NCBI GenBank assembly: GCA_938092205.1
Contig: CALKMW010000008.1
Location: forward strand, 1 to 52,021
Reading direction: 5' to 3'
Source of the DNA: an uncultured Pseudomonadales bacterium
Lineage (GTDB): Bacteria; Pseudomonadota; Gammaproteobacteria; Pseudomonadales; Porticoccaceae
DNA length: 52,021 nt
The translations under genes were made by a program, and so were the position numbers. How positions within the stretch are numbered: the stretch's first letter is position 1; each line of letters opens with the position of its first letter. Under the pieces are notes generated by a model, which saw only the letters and a list, made by a program, of their open reading frames with translations, did no database searches and had not been told where the DNA came from. This document shows positions 17,261 through 27,321 of this stretch, piece after piece.

Positions 17261-18601
17261 TTAATTTAGATTAGCCCAGCGCTTAAAGCGGCGAACAAAA
17301 ACCGGCTCCAAATAGAAGATTGTTCCCATAAAAATGAGGTTTAGAAATGCAAGAATTAAAAAGAACTGAGGAATACTCCAGCCCAGATAGCTCAAAAAGA
17401 ACATGCCCAAAAGACTGCCTGAGACCATAAATAAGGCGCTAAAAATATTATTGACCGAAATGACTCGAGCTCGGGTTATGCCATCAGTATTACGCTGAAT
17501 CATGGCGTAAATTGGCACAATAAATAGGCCGCCAAATATGCCAATAAACAGCAAATCTACAACAACCCTCAAGCCGGCAGACATAGATAAAAAAGCTAGG
17601 GGTAATACCGTGTCACGGGAAGAATTAATCGCCGCATAGGCAGTCGAAGAAAAATATAAATCTATCGCAAAAAGGCTAAGGCCTAATACCCCAATGGGCA
17701 CTAATCCCGGCTCAACTTGACCTCTTGATAGTCGGTTGCAGCAAAGAGAACCCATAGCCACGCCAATAATAAATGCCCCTAACAAAACTGAAATCAGTTT
17801 CGGGTCGCCGCCTAATATAGACACGGAAAAATTAGGCACCTGAGTTAAAAAACAGGCACCATAAAGCCAGAACCATGAGCATGAAAAGATACAGTAGAAA
17901 ACGGTTTTATTGTGTTTGGCTAAGCGGTAATTAACAGCAGTTTCTCGAATAGGGTTGAATGGCACCCTATGTGCGTTAGGTGTTTTTTCTGATGGGGCGT
18001 TGGGGATTTGGCAACTGCTAAGCCAGCCAATAATGGCCACTAATACAATCAACGCACCCAATTGCATTGGACCCTGCGGCTCAGTCACCAGCCAGCCGCC
18101 AATTAGGGTGCCGAGCAAGATAGATACAAAGGTGCCCATGCCAACCTGCGCATTGGCTGCTAGTAATTCATTGTCGCTTATATGCTGGGGAATAATGGCG
18201 TATTTGAGAGGCCCAAAGAACGCAGATTGAACGCCCAGTAAAAATAGCACCAACAACATAAGGTTAATATTTTCCTGCCATAGGGAAAAAAAGCCCATTA
18301 GCATCAGAACGATCTCTGCAAATTTAATACGACGAATCAGGTAGGCTTTATCAAAATGGTCGGCAAGATGGCCTGCCAAAGTAGAAAATAGAAAAAACGG
18401 CAAGATAAATAAGCCTGCTGCCAGGTTGGTGATAAAGTTGGTGTTGTTGTTATCGGCGGCTCCAATAGCGGTGCTAACGACTATAACTAACAGGGCATTT
18501 TTAAACAGGTTATCATTAAGCGCCCCAAGAAATTGGGTGATAAAAAGCGGTAGAAACCGTCGCTTAGTAAAAAGATGAAATTGACCCCTGTTATTGTCCA
18601 C
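17261..18601 (-). CDS. MFS transporter, LplT-like (possible lysophospholipid transporter)
   Basis: A 446-residue inner membrane protein with about twelve hydrophobic segments. The start FLPLFITQFLGALNDNLFKNALLV is strongly reminiscent of LplT and of the transporter domain of LplT-Aas fusions, as is LAGHLADHFDKAYLIRRIKFAEI near residue 80, the MFS loop motif. LplT flips lysophospholipids inward for re-acylation by Aas. No acyltransferase or acyl-ACP synthetase domain follows here, so the partner would be elsewhere and the substrate assignment is tentative. It is downstream of ubiD with a 94-base gap. Confidence 0.75.
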   Translation of the reverse strand: MDNNRGQFHLFTKRRFLPLFITQFLGALNDNLFKNALLVIVVSTAIGAADNNNTNFITNLAAGLFILPFFLFSTLAGHLADHFDKAYLIRRIKFAEIVLMLMGFFSLWQENINLMLLVLFLLGVQSAFFGPLKYAIIPQHISDNELLAANAQVGMGTFVSILLGTLIGGWLVTEPQGPMQLGALIVLVAIIGWLSSCQIPNAPSEKTPNAHRVPFNPIRETAVNYRLAKHNKTVFYCIFSCSWFWLYGACFLTQVPNFSVSILGGDPKLISVLLGAFIIGVAMGSLCCNRLSRGQVEPGLVPIGVLGLSLFAIDLYFSSTAYAAINSSRDTVLPLAFLSMSAGLRVVVDLLFIGIFGGLFIVPIYAMIQRNTDGITRARVISVNNIFSALFMVSGSLLGMFFLSYLGWSIPQFFLILAFLNLIFMGTIFYLEPVFVRRFKRWANLN

Positions 18602-18695
18602 TTTTGGCCTCTAAGGCAAAGTTATTATCATAAGTACAACTTAATCTTCTCGCTCGAGCTATGCAAGCGTAAAAGCAGTTTATAGAACTGATAAT

Positions 18696-20177
18696 CTATG
18701 ATTGGCTGGGGGTGTTTATACCTAATTCCTGCCAAAGGTCATCAATACGCTGTTTAACCTCAGTGTCCATTTTAATCGGCTCACCCCATTCGCGATTAGT
18801 TTCGCCTGGCATTTTATTGGTCGCATCAAGCCCCATTTTTGAGCCAAGACCGGAAACAGGCGAAGCAAAATCGAGATAGTCTATTGGTGTGTTATCGATC
18901 ATAACCGTATCGCGCGTGGGATCCATGCGGGTGGTAATTGCCCAAATAACATCCTCCCAATTGCGAATATCAATATCCTCATCGGTAACAATAATAAATT
19001 TAGTGTACATAAATTGGCGCAAAAATGACCATACACCCATCATTACGCGCTTGGCATGTCCGGGAAATTGCTTCTTCATACTGACCACAGCCATGCGATA
19101 GGAGCAGCCCTCAGCAGGCAGATAAAAGTCAGTGATTTCAGGGAACTGCTTTTGCAAAATTGGCACAAACACCTCATTCAGTGCCACGCCTAAAATTGCT
19201 GGCTCATCGGGCGGTCTGCCAGTGTAAGTACTGTGATAAATCGGCTGCTTGCGATGGGTGATACGCTCAACGGTTAGAACGGGGAAGCGTTCAACTTCGT
19301 TGTAATAACCGGTGTGGTCGCCAAAAGGGCCTTCGTCAGCTTCTTCGCCGGGCTGTAAATAGCCCTCTAATATAATTTCTGCGGTTGCAGGTACCTGAAG
19401 GTCGCTGCCTAGACATTTTACCACTGAGGTTTTTTCGCCGCGCAAAAGGCCGGCAAAAGCATACTCAGATAGGCTATCTGGAACCGGTGTCACAGCGCCC
19501 AGGGTGGTTGCGGGGTCCGCACCTAAGGCAATCGCAACTGGATAGGGTTTGCCGGGGTGCTTTATTTGCCAGTCTCTATAGTCTAAGGCGCCGCCCCGAT
19601 GTGCTAGCCAGCGCATAATCAGCTTATTTTTAGCTAGCTTTTGCATGCGGTAGATGCCTAAATTCTGTCGCTCCTTATCGGGCCCACGAGTAATCACTAA
19701 CGGCCAAGTAATAAGAGGGGCAGCATCTCCAGGCCAACAGGTTTGAATCGGAATTTGACCTAAATCAACCTCATCGCCTTCTAAAATTACTTCTTGGCAG
19801 GGGGCTTTTTTGAGGGTTTTAACCGGCATATTAAGCACCTGCTTAAAATCATGGCGCTTGTCCCAAAGATCGCGAAGGTCTTTGGGCGGTTCAGGTTGTT
19901 TTAAAAAAGCCAGTAGCTCACCAACATCGCGCAAGGCGGCGACGGACTCTTGGCCCATACCCATGGCAACCCGCTTTGGCGTGCCAAAAAGGTTGCACAA
20001 AACCGGCATTGAATAGCCTTTGGGATTTTCAAATAGCAGAGCCGGACCCTTAGCGCGCAGGGTGCGGTCGCTGATCTCAGTCATTTCGAGATTAGGGTCT
20101 ACTTCTTGCGTGATACGAACCAACTCACCCTGTTGTTCAAGGAATGCGATAAAACTGCGTAAATCAGAATGTTTCAT
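18696..20177 (-). CDS. ubiD: 3-octaprenyl-4-hydroxybenzoate carboxy-lyase (prFMN-dependent)
   Basis: Decarboxylates the prenylated 4-hydroxybenzoate made by UbiA, the third step of ubiquinone synthesis, using prenylated FMN supplied by UbiX. The 493-residue length matches E. coli UbiD. It has [22 protein letters not shown] at the N-terminus, LGIYRMQ near residue 172, [13 protein letters not shown] near 283-295 with the catalytic acidic residues, and TRMDPTRDT near 412. It follows rho by 45 bases on the same strand, the trxA-rho-ubiD order seen in related bacteria. ubiX is not in the window. Confidence 0.96.
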   Translation of the reverse strand: MKHSDLRSFIAFLEQQGELVRITQEVDPNLEMTEISDRTLRAKGPALLFENPKGYSMPVLCNLFGTPKRVAMGMGQESVAALRDVGELLAFLKQPEPPKDLRDLWDKRHDFKQVLNMPVKTLKKAPCQEVILEGDEVDLGQIPIQTCWPGDAAPLITWPLVITRGPDKERQNLGIYRMQKLAKNKLIMRWLAHRGGALDYRDWQIKHPGKPYPVAIALGADPATTLGAVTPVPDSLSEYAFAGLLRGEKTSVVKCLGSDLQVPATAEIILEGYLQPGEEADEGPFGDHTGYYNEVERFPVLTVERITHRKQPIYHSTYTGRPPDEPAILGVALNEVFVPILQKQFPEITDFYLPAEGCSYRMAVVSMKKQFPGHAKRVMMGVWSFLRQFMYTKFIIVTDEDIDIRNWEDVIWAITTRMDPTRDTVMIDNTPIDYLDFASPVSGLGSKMGLDATNKMPGETNREWGEPIKMDTEVKQRIDDLWQELGINTPSQS

Positions 20178-20222
20178 GGGGCTGGCTCGATAATTGTCAG
20201 TACATTAGTAACTGGGTGCCAA

Positions 20223-21482
20223 CTATTTACGTTTCATCGCACCAAAAAATTCACCGTTGCTTTTGAATCCTTTAAGTTTTTCTATCATAAATTCGATGGC
20301 AGGCAGATCTTCCATATCATGCAGAAGTTTACGCAGTATCCAAACTCTTTGTAGCTCAGCCTCATCCATAAGTAGGTCTTCGCGACGAGTACCTGAGCGA
20401 CGAACGTTAATAGCGGGATAAACGCGTTTTTCAGCGATTTTACGATCAAGAATTAACTCTAAGTTACCTGTGCCCTTAAATTCTTCGTAAATTACTTCAT
20501 CCATCTTCGAGCCGGTTTCTACTAAAGCGGTAGCAATAATACTCAAACTGCCACCATTCTCAATATTACGCGCAGCACCAAAGAATCTTTTTGGCTTTTC
20601 AAGCGCGTGGGCATCAACACCCCCGGTTAATACCTTGCCTGAAGAAGGTATAACGGTGTTATAGGCTCTGGCTAAACGAGTGATTGAGTCGAGAAGAATA
20701 ACCACATCTTTTTTATGCTCAACCAGGCGCTTAGCCTTTTCAATTACCATTTCAGCAACCTGAACATGACGATTAGGCGGCTCATCAAAGGTAGAGGCTA
20801 TTACTTCGCCGCGAACAGTGCGCTGCATTTCTGTAACTTCTTCAGGGCGCTCATCAATTAATAGTACAATGATGTAACACTCCGGATTATTGCGAATAAT
20901 TGATTGCGCAATATTCTGCATCATAATAGTTTTACCGGCTTTTGGCGGTGCAACAATGAGTCCGCGCTGGCCTTTGCCTATAGGTGATACAAGATCGATA
21001 ACACGACCGGTAAGATCCTCGGTAGAACCATTCCCTGCTTCAAGCAGTAGAGGCTCATCAGGGAAAAGAGGCGTTAGATTTTCAAAAAGGATTTTGTTGC
21101 GTGCATTTTCTGGCGCATCAAAATTAATTTCGTCGACTTTAAGCATAGCAAAGTAACGCTCACCATCCTTAGGTGGGCGAATTTTGCCGGAAATGCGGTC
21201 ACCAGTGCGAAGATTAAAGCGCCTAATTTGGCTTGGCGAGACATATATATCGTCTGGGCCGGCTAAATAAGAAGCGCCTGCAGAACGCAAAAAGCCAAAA
21301 CCATCAGGTAAAATTTCAAGCACTCCATCACCATAAATATCTTCGCCGCTTTTAGCATGGCGCTTAAGTAGTGCAAAGATAATATCTTGTTTACGGGATC
21401 GCGCTAAGTTATCCAGCCCCATAGAGGCAGTCATTTCTAGCAGTTCATCAATGGGTTTTTGCTTTAGTTCTGATAGGTTCAT
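20223..21482 (-). CDS. rho: Transcription termination factor Rho
   Basis: A hexameric RNA-dependent ATPase that ends transcription. The 419-residue length is standard, with no inserted domain. The RNA-binding domain has [23 protein letters not shown] near residues 59-81. The ATPase core has the Walker [13 protein letters not shown] near 178-189, the [13 protein letters not shown] segment near 208-220, [11 protein letters not shown] near 265 and the Q/R-loop [24 protein letters not shown] ribosome site (AGGAAG) precedes the ATG. It has its own candidate promoter and a leader of about 140 bases. Confidence 0.98.
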   Translation of the reverse strand: MNLSELKQKPIDELLEMTASMGLDNLARSRKQDIIFALLKRHAKSGEDIYGDGVLEILPDGFGFLRSAGASYLAGPDDIYVSPSQIRRFNLRTGDRISGKIRPPKDGERYFAMLKVDEINFDAPENARNKILFENLTPLFPDEPLLLEAGNGSTEDLTGRVIDLVSPIGKGQRGLIVAPPKAGKTIMMQNIAQSIIRNNPECYIIVLLIDERPEEVTEMQRTVRGEVIASTFDEPPNRHVQVAEMVIEKAKRLVEHKKDVVILLDSITRLARAYNTVIPSSGKVLTGGVDAHALEKPKRFFGAARNIENGGSLSIIATALVETGSKMDEVIYEEFKGTGNLELILDRKIAEKRVYPAINVRRSGTRREDLLMDEAELQRVWILRKLLHDMEDLPAIEFMIEKLKGFKSNGEFFGAMKRK

Positions 21483-21631
21483 AGGAAGTTCTTAGGATAT
21501 ATGTAATTCGGAGAAGTTATGGTCTTGGTCAATGCCAAGGATTGAGTTTGTTTGAGTGTAGTCTATTGCCGCAGTAGGCACTTTGTTTTTTTGTTGTGCA
21601 AGACAGGGCTTAGATAAGGAACAACTACAAG

Positions 21632-21660
21632 ATTATAGGGTTGTGGTTATAAACGCAAGC
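21632..21660 (-). promoter_or_regulatory. Probable rho promoter
   Basis: On the minus strand a perfect TATAAT occupies 21637-21632. A TTGCGT/CTTGCG hexamer lies 15-16 bases upstream. Transcription would start near 21625, giving rho a leader of about 140 bases, consistent with the known autoregulation of rho through its leader in E. coli. The leader has an A-rich stretch and a small CTTGG/CCAAG hairpin but no clear leader peptide. Confidence 0.5.
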
Positions 21661-21666
21661 TGAATT

Positions 21667-21688
21667 TGCGGCCCTGTTAAGGGCCGCA
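21667..21688 (-). other. GC-rich hairpin without U-run after trxA
   Basis: TGCGGCCCT and AGGGCCGCA form a perfect 9-bp stem with a 4-base loop, starting 7 bases past the trxA stop. No T-run follows on the minus strand, so it is not a canonical intrinsic terminator. It could protect the trxA mRNA 3' end or act with Rho. Confidence 0.55.
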
Positions 21689-21694
21689 CGTAGC

Positions 21695-22021
21695 TTAGAT
21701 GAGGCCGTCTACAAATTCTGTTAGCTGTCCTTTAGAAAGAGCGCCTACTTTAGTTGCTTCAACAGCACCGTTTTTAAACACTAAAAGCGTTGGTATACCA
21801 CGAACGTTGAATTTAGCTGCGCTTTCTGGATTGCCGTCTACATCTACTTTGCAGATTTTAATTTTTCCAGCATACTCAATGGCTAGCTCATCTAAAATAG
21901 GGGCAATCATTTTGCACGGACCACACCATGGCGCCCAAAAATCTACGAGCGTTGGTAATTCGGATTGAAGAACGTCAGTTTCAAAGCTGGCATCGGTTGT
22001 ATGGACAATTGAGTCACTCAT
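21695..22021 (-). CDS. trxA: Thioredoxin 1
   Basis: A 108-residue cytoplasmic dithiol reductant. The active site [14 protein letters not shown] is at residues about 28-41, with both cysteines, the buried [12 protein letters not shown]-type start, and the cis-proline segment RGIPTLLVF near residue 74. It lies upstream of rho on the same strand with a 212-base gap that holds a stable hairpin and a separate rho promoter. The two are therefore probably only partly co-transcribed. Confidence 0.97.
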   Translation of the reverse strand: MSDSIVHTTDASFETDVLQSELPTLVDFWAPWCGPCKMIAPILDELAIEYAGKIKICKVDVDGNPESAAKFNVRGIPTLLVFKNGAVEATKVGALSKGQLTEFVDGLI

Positions 22022-22139
22022 TAGGAAATTTCTCCAAAAAAACAGGTTTTAATCATTGTTGTTAAGTAAATCATAATATCATCAGTACCGGCCTGCACCA
22101 ATTAATACTTTATGCTTTACACTATAAATGTGCGATGGA

Positions 22140-23066
22140 TTATTCGAATGTCGCAACCGTCTCTTTGCCGACCACTGATTTTGGATCTATATGAATAATA
22201 ATCTCAGACCCAGGGTAGGTTTTCAAAAGTTCTAGCTCTATTTCGTCGGAGACATTATGTGCATGTACCAATGTAAGATCATCTTCAATTTCTAAATGAA
22301 ACTGAATAAAGGTCATGGTTCCTGAATGCCGTGTGCGCAAATCATGCATGCCCTGTGCTTGTGGGTGCGCCAAAACAACCCTCTTGATATTGGATCTTAT
22401 CTCGTCGCTAAGTTCTCGATCCATCAGCTGATCAAGCGAGACACTAACAATGCTCCAAACGCTATAAAGGATATAGCAAGCAATAATAGCTCCAATAATA
22501 GGATCAAATATATTTTGGCCAATGGTGGTGAGCCACAAGGCGAGTATCACCGCTAAATTCATTAGAATATCAGACTTGTAGTGCAAGGCATCGGCTTGAA
22601 TGGCTACAGATTGTGTCTTTTTAATCACATGGTGTTGGAAGCTAACCAAGAGTAGGGTGGCTGCAATTGAAATAACCATTACCACAATACCTGCAAAGGC
22701 ATGTTTTATCTCTGGCGGATTAAAAAGTGTCTGCGCGGCTTCGAGCAGCAAGAAGAGTGATGACCCGGCAATAAACAGCGATTGACTTAATCCAGCTAGA
22801 GCTTCTGCTTTGCCATGACCGAACCGATGTTCTTTGTCAGCAGGCGTCAGTGCATGCCTAACTGCAACTAAATTAATAACTGAAGCGAATGCATCAAGTA
22901 TGGAGTCAACCAGCGTGGCTAGAAGGCTTACTGAATCAGAGCGCCCCCATGCAATTAGCTTAACAATAATTAAAAATACCGCGACGCTAACCGAGGCATA
23001 GGTAGCTAGCCGCAATAATCTTGCAGTTTCAGCAGGTACATTGTTTTTGTTGTTGCTAGTATCCAA
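22140..23066 (-). CDS. Cation diffusion facilitator family transporter (FieF-like)
   Basis: A 308-residue metal efflux protein. Six hydrophobic segments span about residues 18-200, followed by a C-terminal metallochaperone-like cytoplasmic domain. Metal site residues are visible as SLLATLVDSILDAF near residue 47 (DxxxD) and ALHYKSD near 162 (HxxxD), and HRFGHGKAEALAGL lies between. This matches the iron/zinc exporting FieF (YiiP) group, though metal preference is uncertain. It lies 118 bases upstream of trxA on the same strand and downstream of hemW's convergent-free side; no operon partner is evident. Confidence 0.9.
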   Translation of the reverse strand: MDTSNNKNNVPAETARLLRLATYASVSVAVFLIIVKLIAWGRSDSVSLLATLVDSILDAFASVINLVAVRHALTPADKEHRFGHGKAEALAGLSQSLFIAGSSLFLLLEAAQTLFNPPEIKHAFAGIVVMVISIAATLLLVSFQHHVIKKTQSVAIQADALHYKSDILMNLAVILALWLTTIGQNIFDPIIGAIIACYILYSVWSIVSVSLDQLMDRELSDEIRSNIKRVVLAHPQAQGMHDLRTRHSGTMTFIQFHLEIEDDLTLVHAHNVSDEIELELLKTYPGSEIIIHIDPKSVVGKETVATFE

Positions 23067-23135
23067 TGGAGATCTTATTTTTTAAATTATGTTTTATCCA
23101 TTGTAACAAAAAATACAGTGACTAAAGATAGAAAT

Positions 23136-24275
23136 TTATGAGAAGCGTTGCAAGATAGTATCAAGAAATCGTGCGCCTAAATCGGTTGTGCAGTAGGCTG
23201 AGGGATGAGGCTTTAAAAACCCCTCTTGCTTTAACTGTTCGGTGATAGGCAGAATTTCATCCGCTAAAAGCCCCGCTCGATGATTCAATAGGGACTTATT
23301 TACGCCGGAGGTAAGGCGAAGACCATTCATCATAAACTCTAGCGCCAGTTGGTCTTTAGCAATCGGCTTGTTGGATGATAAGGCTGAGCCGGTATGGCTA
23401 AGGTAGTGTTTAGGTAAGCGTGTTTTTGCTGTGCGAATAATGCTGTTTTGATCTGGCAATGTTATTTTTCCATGCGCACCTGCTCCAATGCCTAAGTAGT
23501 CACCAAATTGCCAATAATTCAAATTGTGTTTGCACTGCTGATTGTTGCGCGCAAAGGCTGAGATTTCATATTGCTTAAATCCTGCCTTAGACAGTGTTTG
23601 CTGGCCTAGATCCTGAATATCTGCAAGCTGATCCTCAACGGGCAAAATGGGCGGCTTGGAATAAAACGCAGTATTGGGCTCGATGGTGAGTTGATACCAC
23701 GATATATGGCTTGCGCCGGTATTTATAGCAGTTTCTAAATCATTTATAGCTTGGGCTCGAGTTTGATTGGGCAGCCCATGCATAAGGTCAATGTTGAAGC
23801 GCTCAAAGCCACAATTTTGCGCCATCTCAATGGCTCTAAGGGCATTGTCGCCATCGTGAATGCGACCCAATGCGCTGAGGTGATCATTGTTAAAGCTTTG
23901 CACGCCAATGGACAGTCGGTTGACACCGGCAGAGTTAAAATCAGCAAATTTTTGTTGCTCTGCGGTGCCCGGGTTGGCCTCTAATGTAATTTCTATATCA
24001 TCTTCAAAGCCAATAAGCGCTTCGGCCTGCTGGATGATTTTTTCTATCGCACTGGCAGAAAACAGGCTTGGAGTACCGCCGCCAAAGAAGATCGAGTGGA
24101 TCTTTCTATTTTGTGCCCAGGGTAAATCATTCTTAAGGTCACGAAAAAGAGCCTGTAAATAATCATTTTCCGGTATTTTGTCGACACTTTCGTGGGAGTT
24201 AAAGTCACAATAGGGGCATTTCTTCACGCACCAGGGTATATGGATATACAGCGATAAGGGTGGCAGCTTTAGCAT
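23136..24275 (-). CDS. hemW: Radical SAM heme chaperone HemW (coproporphyrinogen oxidase-like)
   Basis: A 379-residue radical SAM protein with the 4Fe-4S motif CVKKCPYCDF near residues 16-25 (CxxxCxxC) after PLSLYIHIPWC. FFGGGTPSLFS near 64 and RLSIGVQSFN near 140 are conserved SAM and core segments. The family was long annotated as oxygen-independent coproporphyrinogen oxidase, but HemW proteins bind and transfer heme. Its start overlaps the rdgB stop by one base (TAATG), so the two are coupled. The run metX-metW-DUF4426-rdgB-hemW is conserved in Pseudomonas-like bacteria. Confidence 0.93.
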   Translation of the reverse strand: MLKLPPLSLYIHIPWCVKKCPYCDFNSHESVDKIPENDYLQALFRDLKNDLPWAQNRKIHSIFFGGGTPSLFSASAIEKIIQQAEALIGFEDDIEITLEANPGTAEQQKFADFNSAGVNRLSIGVQSFNNDHLSALGRIHDGDNALRAIEMAQNCGFERFNIDLMHGLPNQTRAQAINDLETAINTGASHISWYQLTIEPNTAFYSKPPILPVEDQLADIQDLGQQTLSKAGFKQYEISAFARNNQQCKHNLNYWQFGDYLGIGAGAHGKITLPDQNSIIRTAKTRLPKHYLSHTGSALSSNKPIAKDQLALEFMMNGLRLTSGVNKSLLNHRAGLLADEILPITEQLKQEGFLKPHPSAYCTTDLGARFLDTILQRFS

Positions 24276-24883
24276 TACAGGCTATGATGCCCAAGCTTTT
24301 CGAGAAGTTTGCTGATGGCCTTGCCGCGGTGACTGATGGCATTTTTGATCGATTTTTCGAGTTCTGCCGCATGGCAGTCGGCATCCAGAGGTTTGAACAC
24401 TGGGTCATAGCCAAAACCTTCACTGCCTTTTTCTTCAAAGGCAATTTCACCCTCCCATGTTCCTTGGCATAGAATAGGGGTGGGATCAGAGCCATGAGTC
24501 ATAACCGCGATGACCGTTTGGTATCTAGCGCTACGTTTATCGGCTGGGGCATCTTGCATTTCGAGCATCAGTTTGTCGAGATTGCTTTGATCGGTTGCGC
24601 CTACGCCAGAAAACCGCGCGGAATAAATGCCAGGAGCCCCCTTGAGATAATCCACCTCAAGGCCAGAATCGTCGGCTATGGCGGGCAAGCCAGAGATTTC
24701 AGCGGCATGACGGGCTTTGAGGATAGCGTTTTCGACAAAGGTAAGGCCAGTCTCTTCTGCATCTTCAATGCCAAGCTGTCGCTGAGGAATAATATTAATT
24801 CCTAAGCCGCCCAACATATCTTGCAGCTCTTTAATTTTGCCTTTGTTGGCGCTCGCTAGCACCAGGTCTTTTATCTCTAACAT
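24275..24883 (-). CDS. rdgB: RdgB/HAM1 family non-canonical purine NTP pyrophosphatase
   Basis: Hydrolyses dITP, dXTP and ITP to the monophosphates, keeping deaminated purines out of DNA. It has 202 residues. The N-terminal LVLASANKGKIKELQDML (SxNxgK type) binds the triphosphate. GLTFVENAILKARHAAEISGLPAIADDSGLEVDYL (residues about 46-80) holds the catalytic acids, and EGFGYDPVFKP near 155 is the purine site. It is joined to hemW by a one-base overlap and follows the DUF4426 gene by 24 bases. Confidence 0.96.
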   Translation of the reverse strand: MLEIKDLVLASANKGKIKELQDMLGGLGINIIPQRQLGIEDAEETGLTFVENAILKARHAAEISGLPAIADDSGLEVDYLKGAPGIYSARFSGVGATDQSNLDKLMLEMQDAPADKRSARYQTVIAVMTHGSDPTPILCQGTWEGEIAFEEKGSEGFGYDPVFKPLDADCHAAELEKSIKNAISHRGKAISKLLEKLGHHSL

Positions 24884-24907
24884 TGCTATAGTCTCATGCT
24901 GCTAAAA

Positions 24908-25339
24908 TTAATTATGGTACATTTTCTTTTGGAATTTGAAGCTGTATGGGCCCAGACTGGCGGGGCTATCCACCGTAATTTTAAACGTTAAGAGGTCTTC
25001 ATTTTCAAATTCAAAGGGGGCTAAATAGTAAATCGTGTTTTGTTCTTTTATGGGCACAAATTCAAGTAGCTGAGATTGCTGGAAAATATTGAATACTCGC
25101 CCAGAAACTTTTGCTGGCTCACCCTGGCCCAGAGTTTTCACTACAGCAATATTAACTAGCCCCTTATCTTTTCCGCGAACAAAGTCGTAGGCCACGGCGA
25201 CCTCAGGCGCAAGAAACGAGCTTTCAAACGCACTGTAAAAAATCTTAGTCTGGCCATGCTGCTTGTAGTGACTTTGCTTCATAGGCTCAGAAATAGCCAT
25301 TGAGGTAAGAAGTATTGATAGCATTATCAGGTACTTCAT
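24908..25339 (-). CDS. DUF4426 family exported protein
   Basis: A 143-residue protein with an N-terminal signal peptide (MKYLIMLSILLTSMAIS, cleavage near residue 17), so it is probably periplasmic. HYKQHGQTKIFYSAFESSFLAPEVAVAYDFVRGKD and a beta-rich remainder match the DUF4426 family, found next to metW and rdgB in many gammaproteobacteria. Its function is unknown to me. Position between metW (28 bases upstream) and rdgB (24 bases downstream) indicates one transcript. Confidence 0.85.
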   Translation of the reverse strand: MKYLIMLSILLTSMAISEPMKQSHYKQHGQTKIFYSAFESSFLAPEVAVAYDFVRGKDKGLVNIAVVKTLGQGEPAKVSGRVFNIFQQSQLLEFVPIKEQNTIYYLAPFEFENEDLLTFKITVDSPASLGPYSFKFQKKMYHN

Positions 25340-25366
25340 TGGAGGTCTCCCTAGTATGGTATTTGG

Positions 25367-25957
25367 TTAGCGACTGAGATGGTATACCGCTGTTTCAGTA
25401 AAAAGGTTTGGCCAAACAGACTTCAAAAGTGTGTCGGGAAGCCCATGGGCCAAAAATTGACGATGCAAAATATTAATATTTCGCTGTTTGCATAGGGCTT
25501 CAAAATCCGCATAGGTGAAGAAATGAATATTGGGCGTGTCATACCATTGATAGGCTAACTGCTTAGTCACCGGCATACGGCCGCGAAAACCTAGATAGGC
25601 TCTAGTGCGCCAGTTGCCAAAGTTGGGGAATGTGACAATGCCTTTGCCGCCAATACGCAATATTTCATCTAGCACTAAATGTGGATAACGCAGTGCTTGC
25701 AGGGTATGGGTCATTAACACAGTATCAAAGCTTTGATCAGCAAAGTTTTTTAACCCCTTATTGAGATCTTGCTCAATAACATTGACGCCTTTTTCCAAGC
25801 AGCGGCTAATTGACTTGGGGTCAATTTCTAGGCCATAGCCTAAAACTTTGCGCTGGTCTCTCAAACTGGCCAGCAGCGCGCCATCGCCACAGCCAACATC
25901 TAAAACCCGCGAGCCCGGCTCAATCCATTGCTCAATAAAGTCAATATTATGATTCAT
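25367..25957 (-). CDS. metW: Methionine biosynthesis protein MetW
   Basis: A 196-residue SAM-dependent methyltransferase-fold protein encoded with metX. Seen features are the SAM loop [15 protein letters not shown] near residue 19, [12 protein letters not shown] near 54 and the [30 protein letters not shown] segment near 92-121. It overlaps the metX 3' end by 4 bases. MetW is thought to assist MetX in making acylated homoserine in many proteobacteria that lack MetA; its chemical role is not fully settled. Confidence 0.94.
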   Translation of the reverse strand: MNHNIDFIEQWIEPGSRVLDVGCGDGALLASLRDQRKVLGYGLEIDPKSISRCLEKGVNVIEQDLNKGLKNFADQSFDTVLMTHTLQALRYPHLVLDEILRIGGKGIVTFPNFGNWRTRAYLGFRGRMPVTKQLAYQWYDTPNIHFFTYADFEALCKQRNINILHRQFLAHGLPDTLLKSVWPNLFTETAVYHLSR

Positions 25958-27135
25958 TGGCCAGCCTCAATTTTTTCGGCAAGTTTATTTAAGTAGCTGC
26001 CAAGCGCCTGTTCATAACGCTGATTGGGCAGTAAGAATGCGTCATGGCCATGATCGGAATCGATAGCTATATAGGAAACATCTTTGCCAGCTGCTATTAA
26101 TGCATCGGTAATTTCTACAGACCTTGCTGGCGAGAAACGCCAATCGCTACTAAATGATATAACCAAGAATTTACAAGTAGCCTGCTTAAATGCGGCAATA
26201 GGATCGTGGTCGTACTCTCTTGCTAGATCAAAGTAATCGAGCATCTTAGTAATTAAAATATAAGAGTTGGCATCAAAGAAATCAGAAAATTTATCGCCCT
26301 GATAATTTAAATAGCTCTCAATTTGAAACTCAACCGGTTCTGTTTTCCCTTGAAGTAAATCGCCGGCCTTCAAATCGCGGCCAAATTTTTGTCCCATTAG
26401 CTCATCTGACAAATAAGTTACATGGCCAATCATGCGCGCCAAGGCTAAGCCACGGTGTGGCACTTTATTCTGCTGAAGATAGTTTCCATCGCAAAAATCA
26501 GCATCAGATTTTATCGCTTTTCGAGCAATTTCATTAAAGGCGATATTTTGTGCAGTCAGTTTCATAGCCGAGGCAATAACTACCGCATGCTGTAATTTCT
26601 CAGGGTGCTCTAAAGACCAGCGCATAGCCTGCATGCCACCAAGACTTCCGCCTACTACTGCCGCCCAACAATTAATATTGAGGTATTCCATTAACAATCT
26701 TTGAGACTCCACCCAGTCTCTTGCTCTTAATGGGGGGAAGTCAGCGCCAAAAGGCTGGCCAGTTTCAGGGTTGTCAGAGGTTGGTCCTGTACTACCAAAA
26801 CAGCTACCAATGTTATTGACGCATACAATAAAAAAGCGATTACTATCGATAGGTTTGCCCGGGCCAATGTATTGATCCCACCATCCTGGCTTAGCGTCGC
26901 CTTCGTAAAAACCTGCGGCGTGATGATTGCCGCTCAAAGCATGACAGATAAGAATGGCATTGCTGTTGTCTTTGTTGAGGGCGCCATAGGTCTCGTAAGC
27001 CAGTGTGTGGCTAGGCAAAGTAACACCACAGGCTAGTTTGAGCGGCTGCTCAATCACTACCTTTTGCGGCTTAACTAGTCCCACTGAGCTGCCGAGATCT
27101 TTTTGGTTATCTGCTGTTTCTAATGACATAGGCAA
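25954..27135 (-). CDS. metX: Homoserine O-acyltransferase (acetyl or succinyl)
   Basis: An alpha/beta-fold acyltransferase for the first committed step of methionine synthesis. It has 393 residues. The start of the fold reads [32 protein letters not shown]. The nucleophile elbow [14 protein letters not shown] is near residue 164, the catalytic aspartate follows in SSDWRFSP near 325, and [11 protein letters not shown] near 357 supplies the histidine. Whether acetyl-CoA or succinyl-CoA is used cannot be read by family name alone; related gammaproteobacterial MetX proteins often use succinyl-CoA. It is coupled to metW and divergent from the aldo/keto reductase gene. Confidence 0.93.
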   Translation of the reverse strand: MPMSLETADNQKDLGSSVGLVKPQKVVIEQPLKLACGVTLPSHTLAYETYGALNKDNSNAILICHALSGNHHAAGFYEGDAKPGWWDQYIGPGKPIDSNRFFIVCVNNIGSCFGSTGPTSDNPETGQPFGADFPPLRARDWVESQRLLMEYLNINCWAAVVGGSLGGMQAMRWSLEHPEKLQHAVVIASAMKLTAQNIAFNEIARKAIKSDADFCDGNYLQQNKVPHRGLALARMIGHVTYLSDELMGQKFGRDLKAGDLLQGKTEPVEFQIESYLNYQGDKFSDFFDANSYILITKMLDYFDLAREYDHDPIAAFKQATCKFLVISFSSDWRFSPARSVEITDALIAAGKDVSYIAIDSDHGHDAFLLPNQRYEQALGSYLNKLAEKIEAGQ

Positions 27136-27321
27136 ATTTTTTCGAAGTTTGGCTTACAAGTCTAAAAGCGCCTAGACGTTTAAGCAATAGTATAGGCTTA
27201 AAGTATTTTTTGTATCTATAAACATCGATACAGATGCACTATTTAGCCGCTGATTTTTACCACTATACCTGATATGGTCAAAGGGTATGACTTAAATTAC
27301 ATTGATCAGAGAGACGCGCAT

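Noticed and set aside
27160-27190. AGACGTTT upstream of metX resembling a MetJ box (AGACGTCT)
   Set aside because: Only a single imperfect copy is present. MetJ needs tandem boxes, and bacteria with metXW often lack MetJ.
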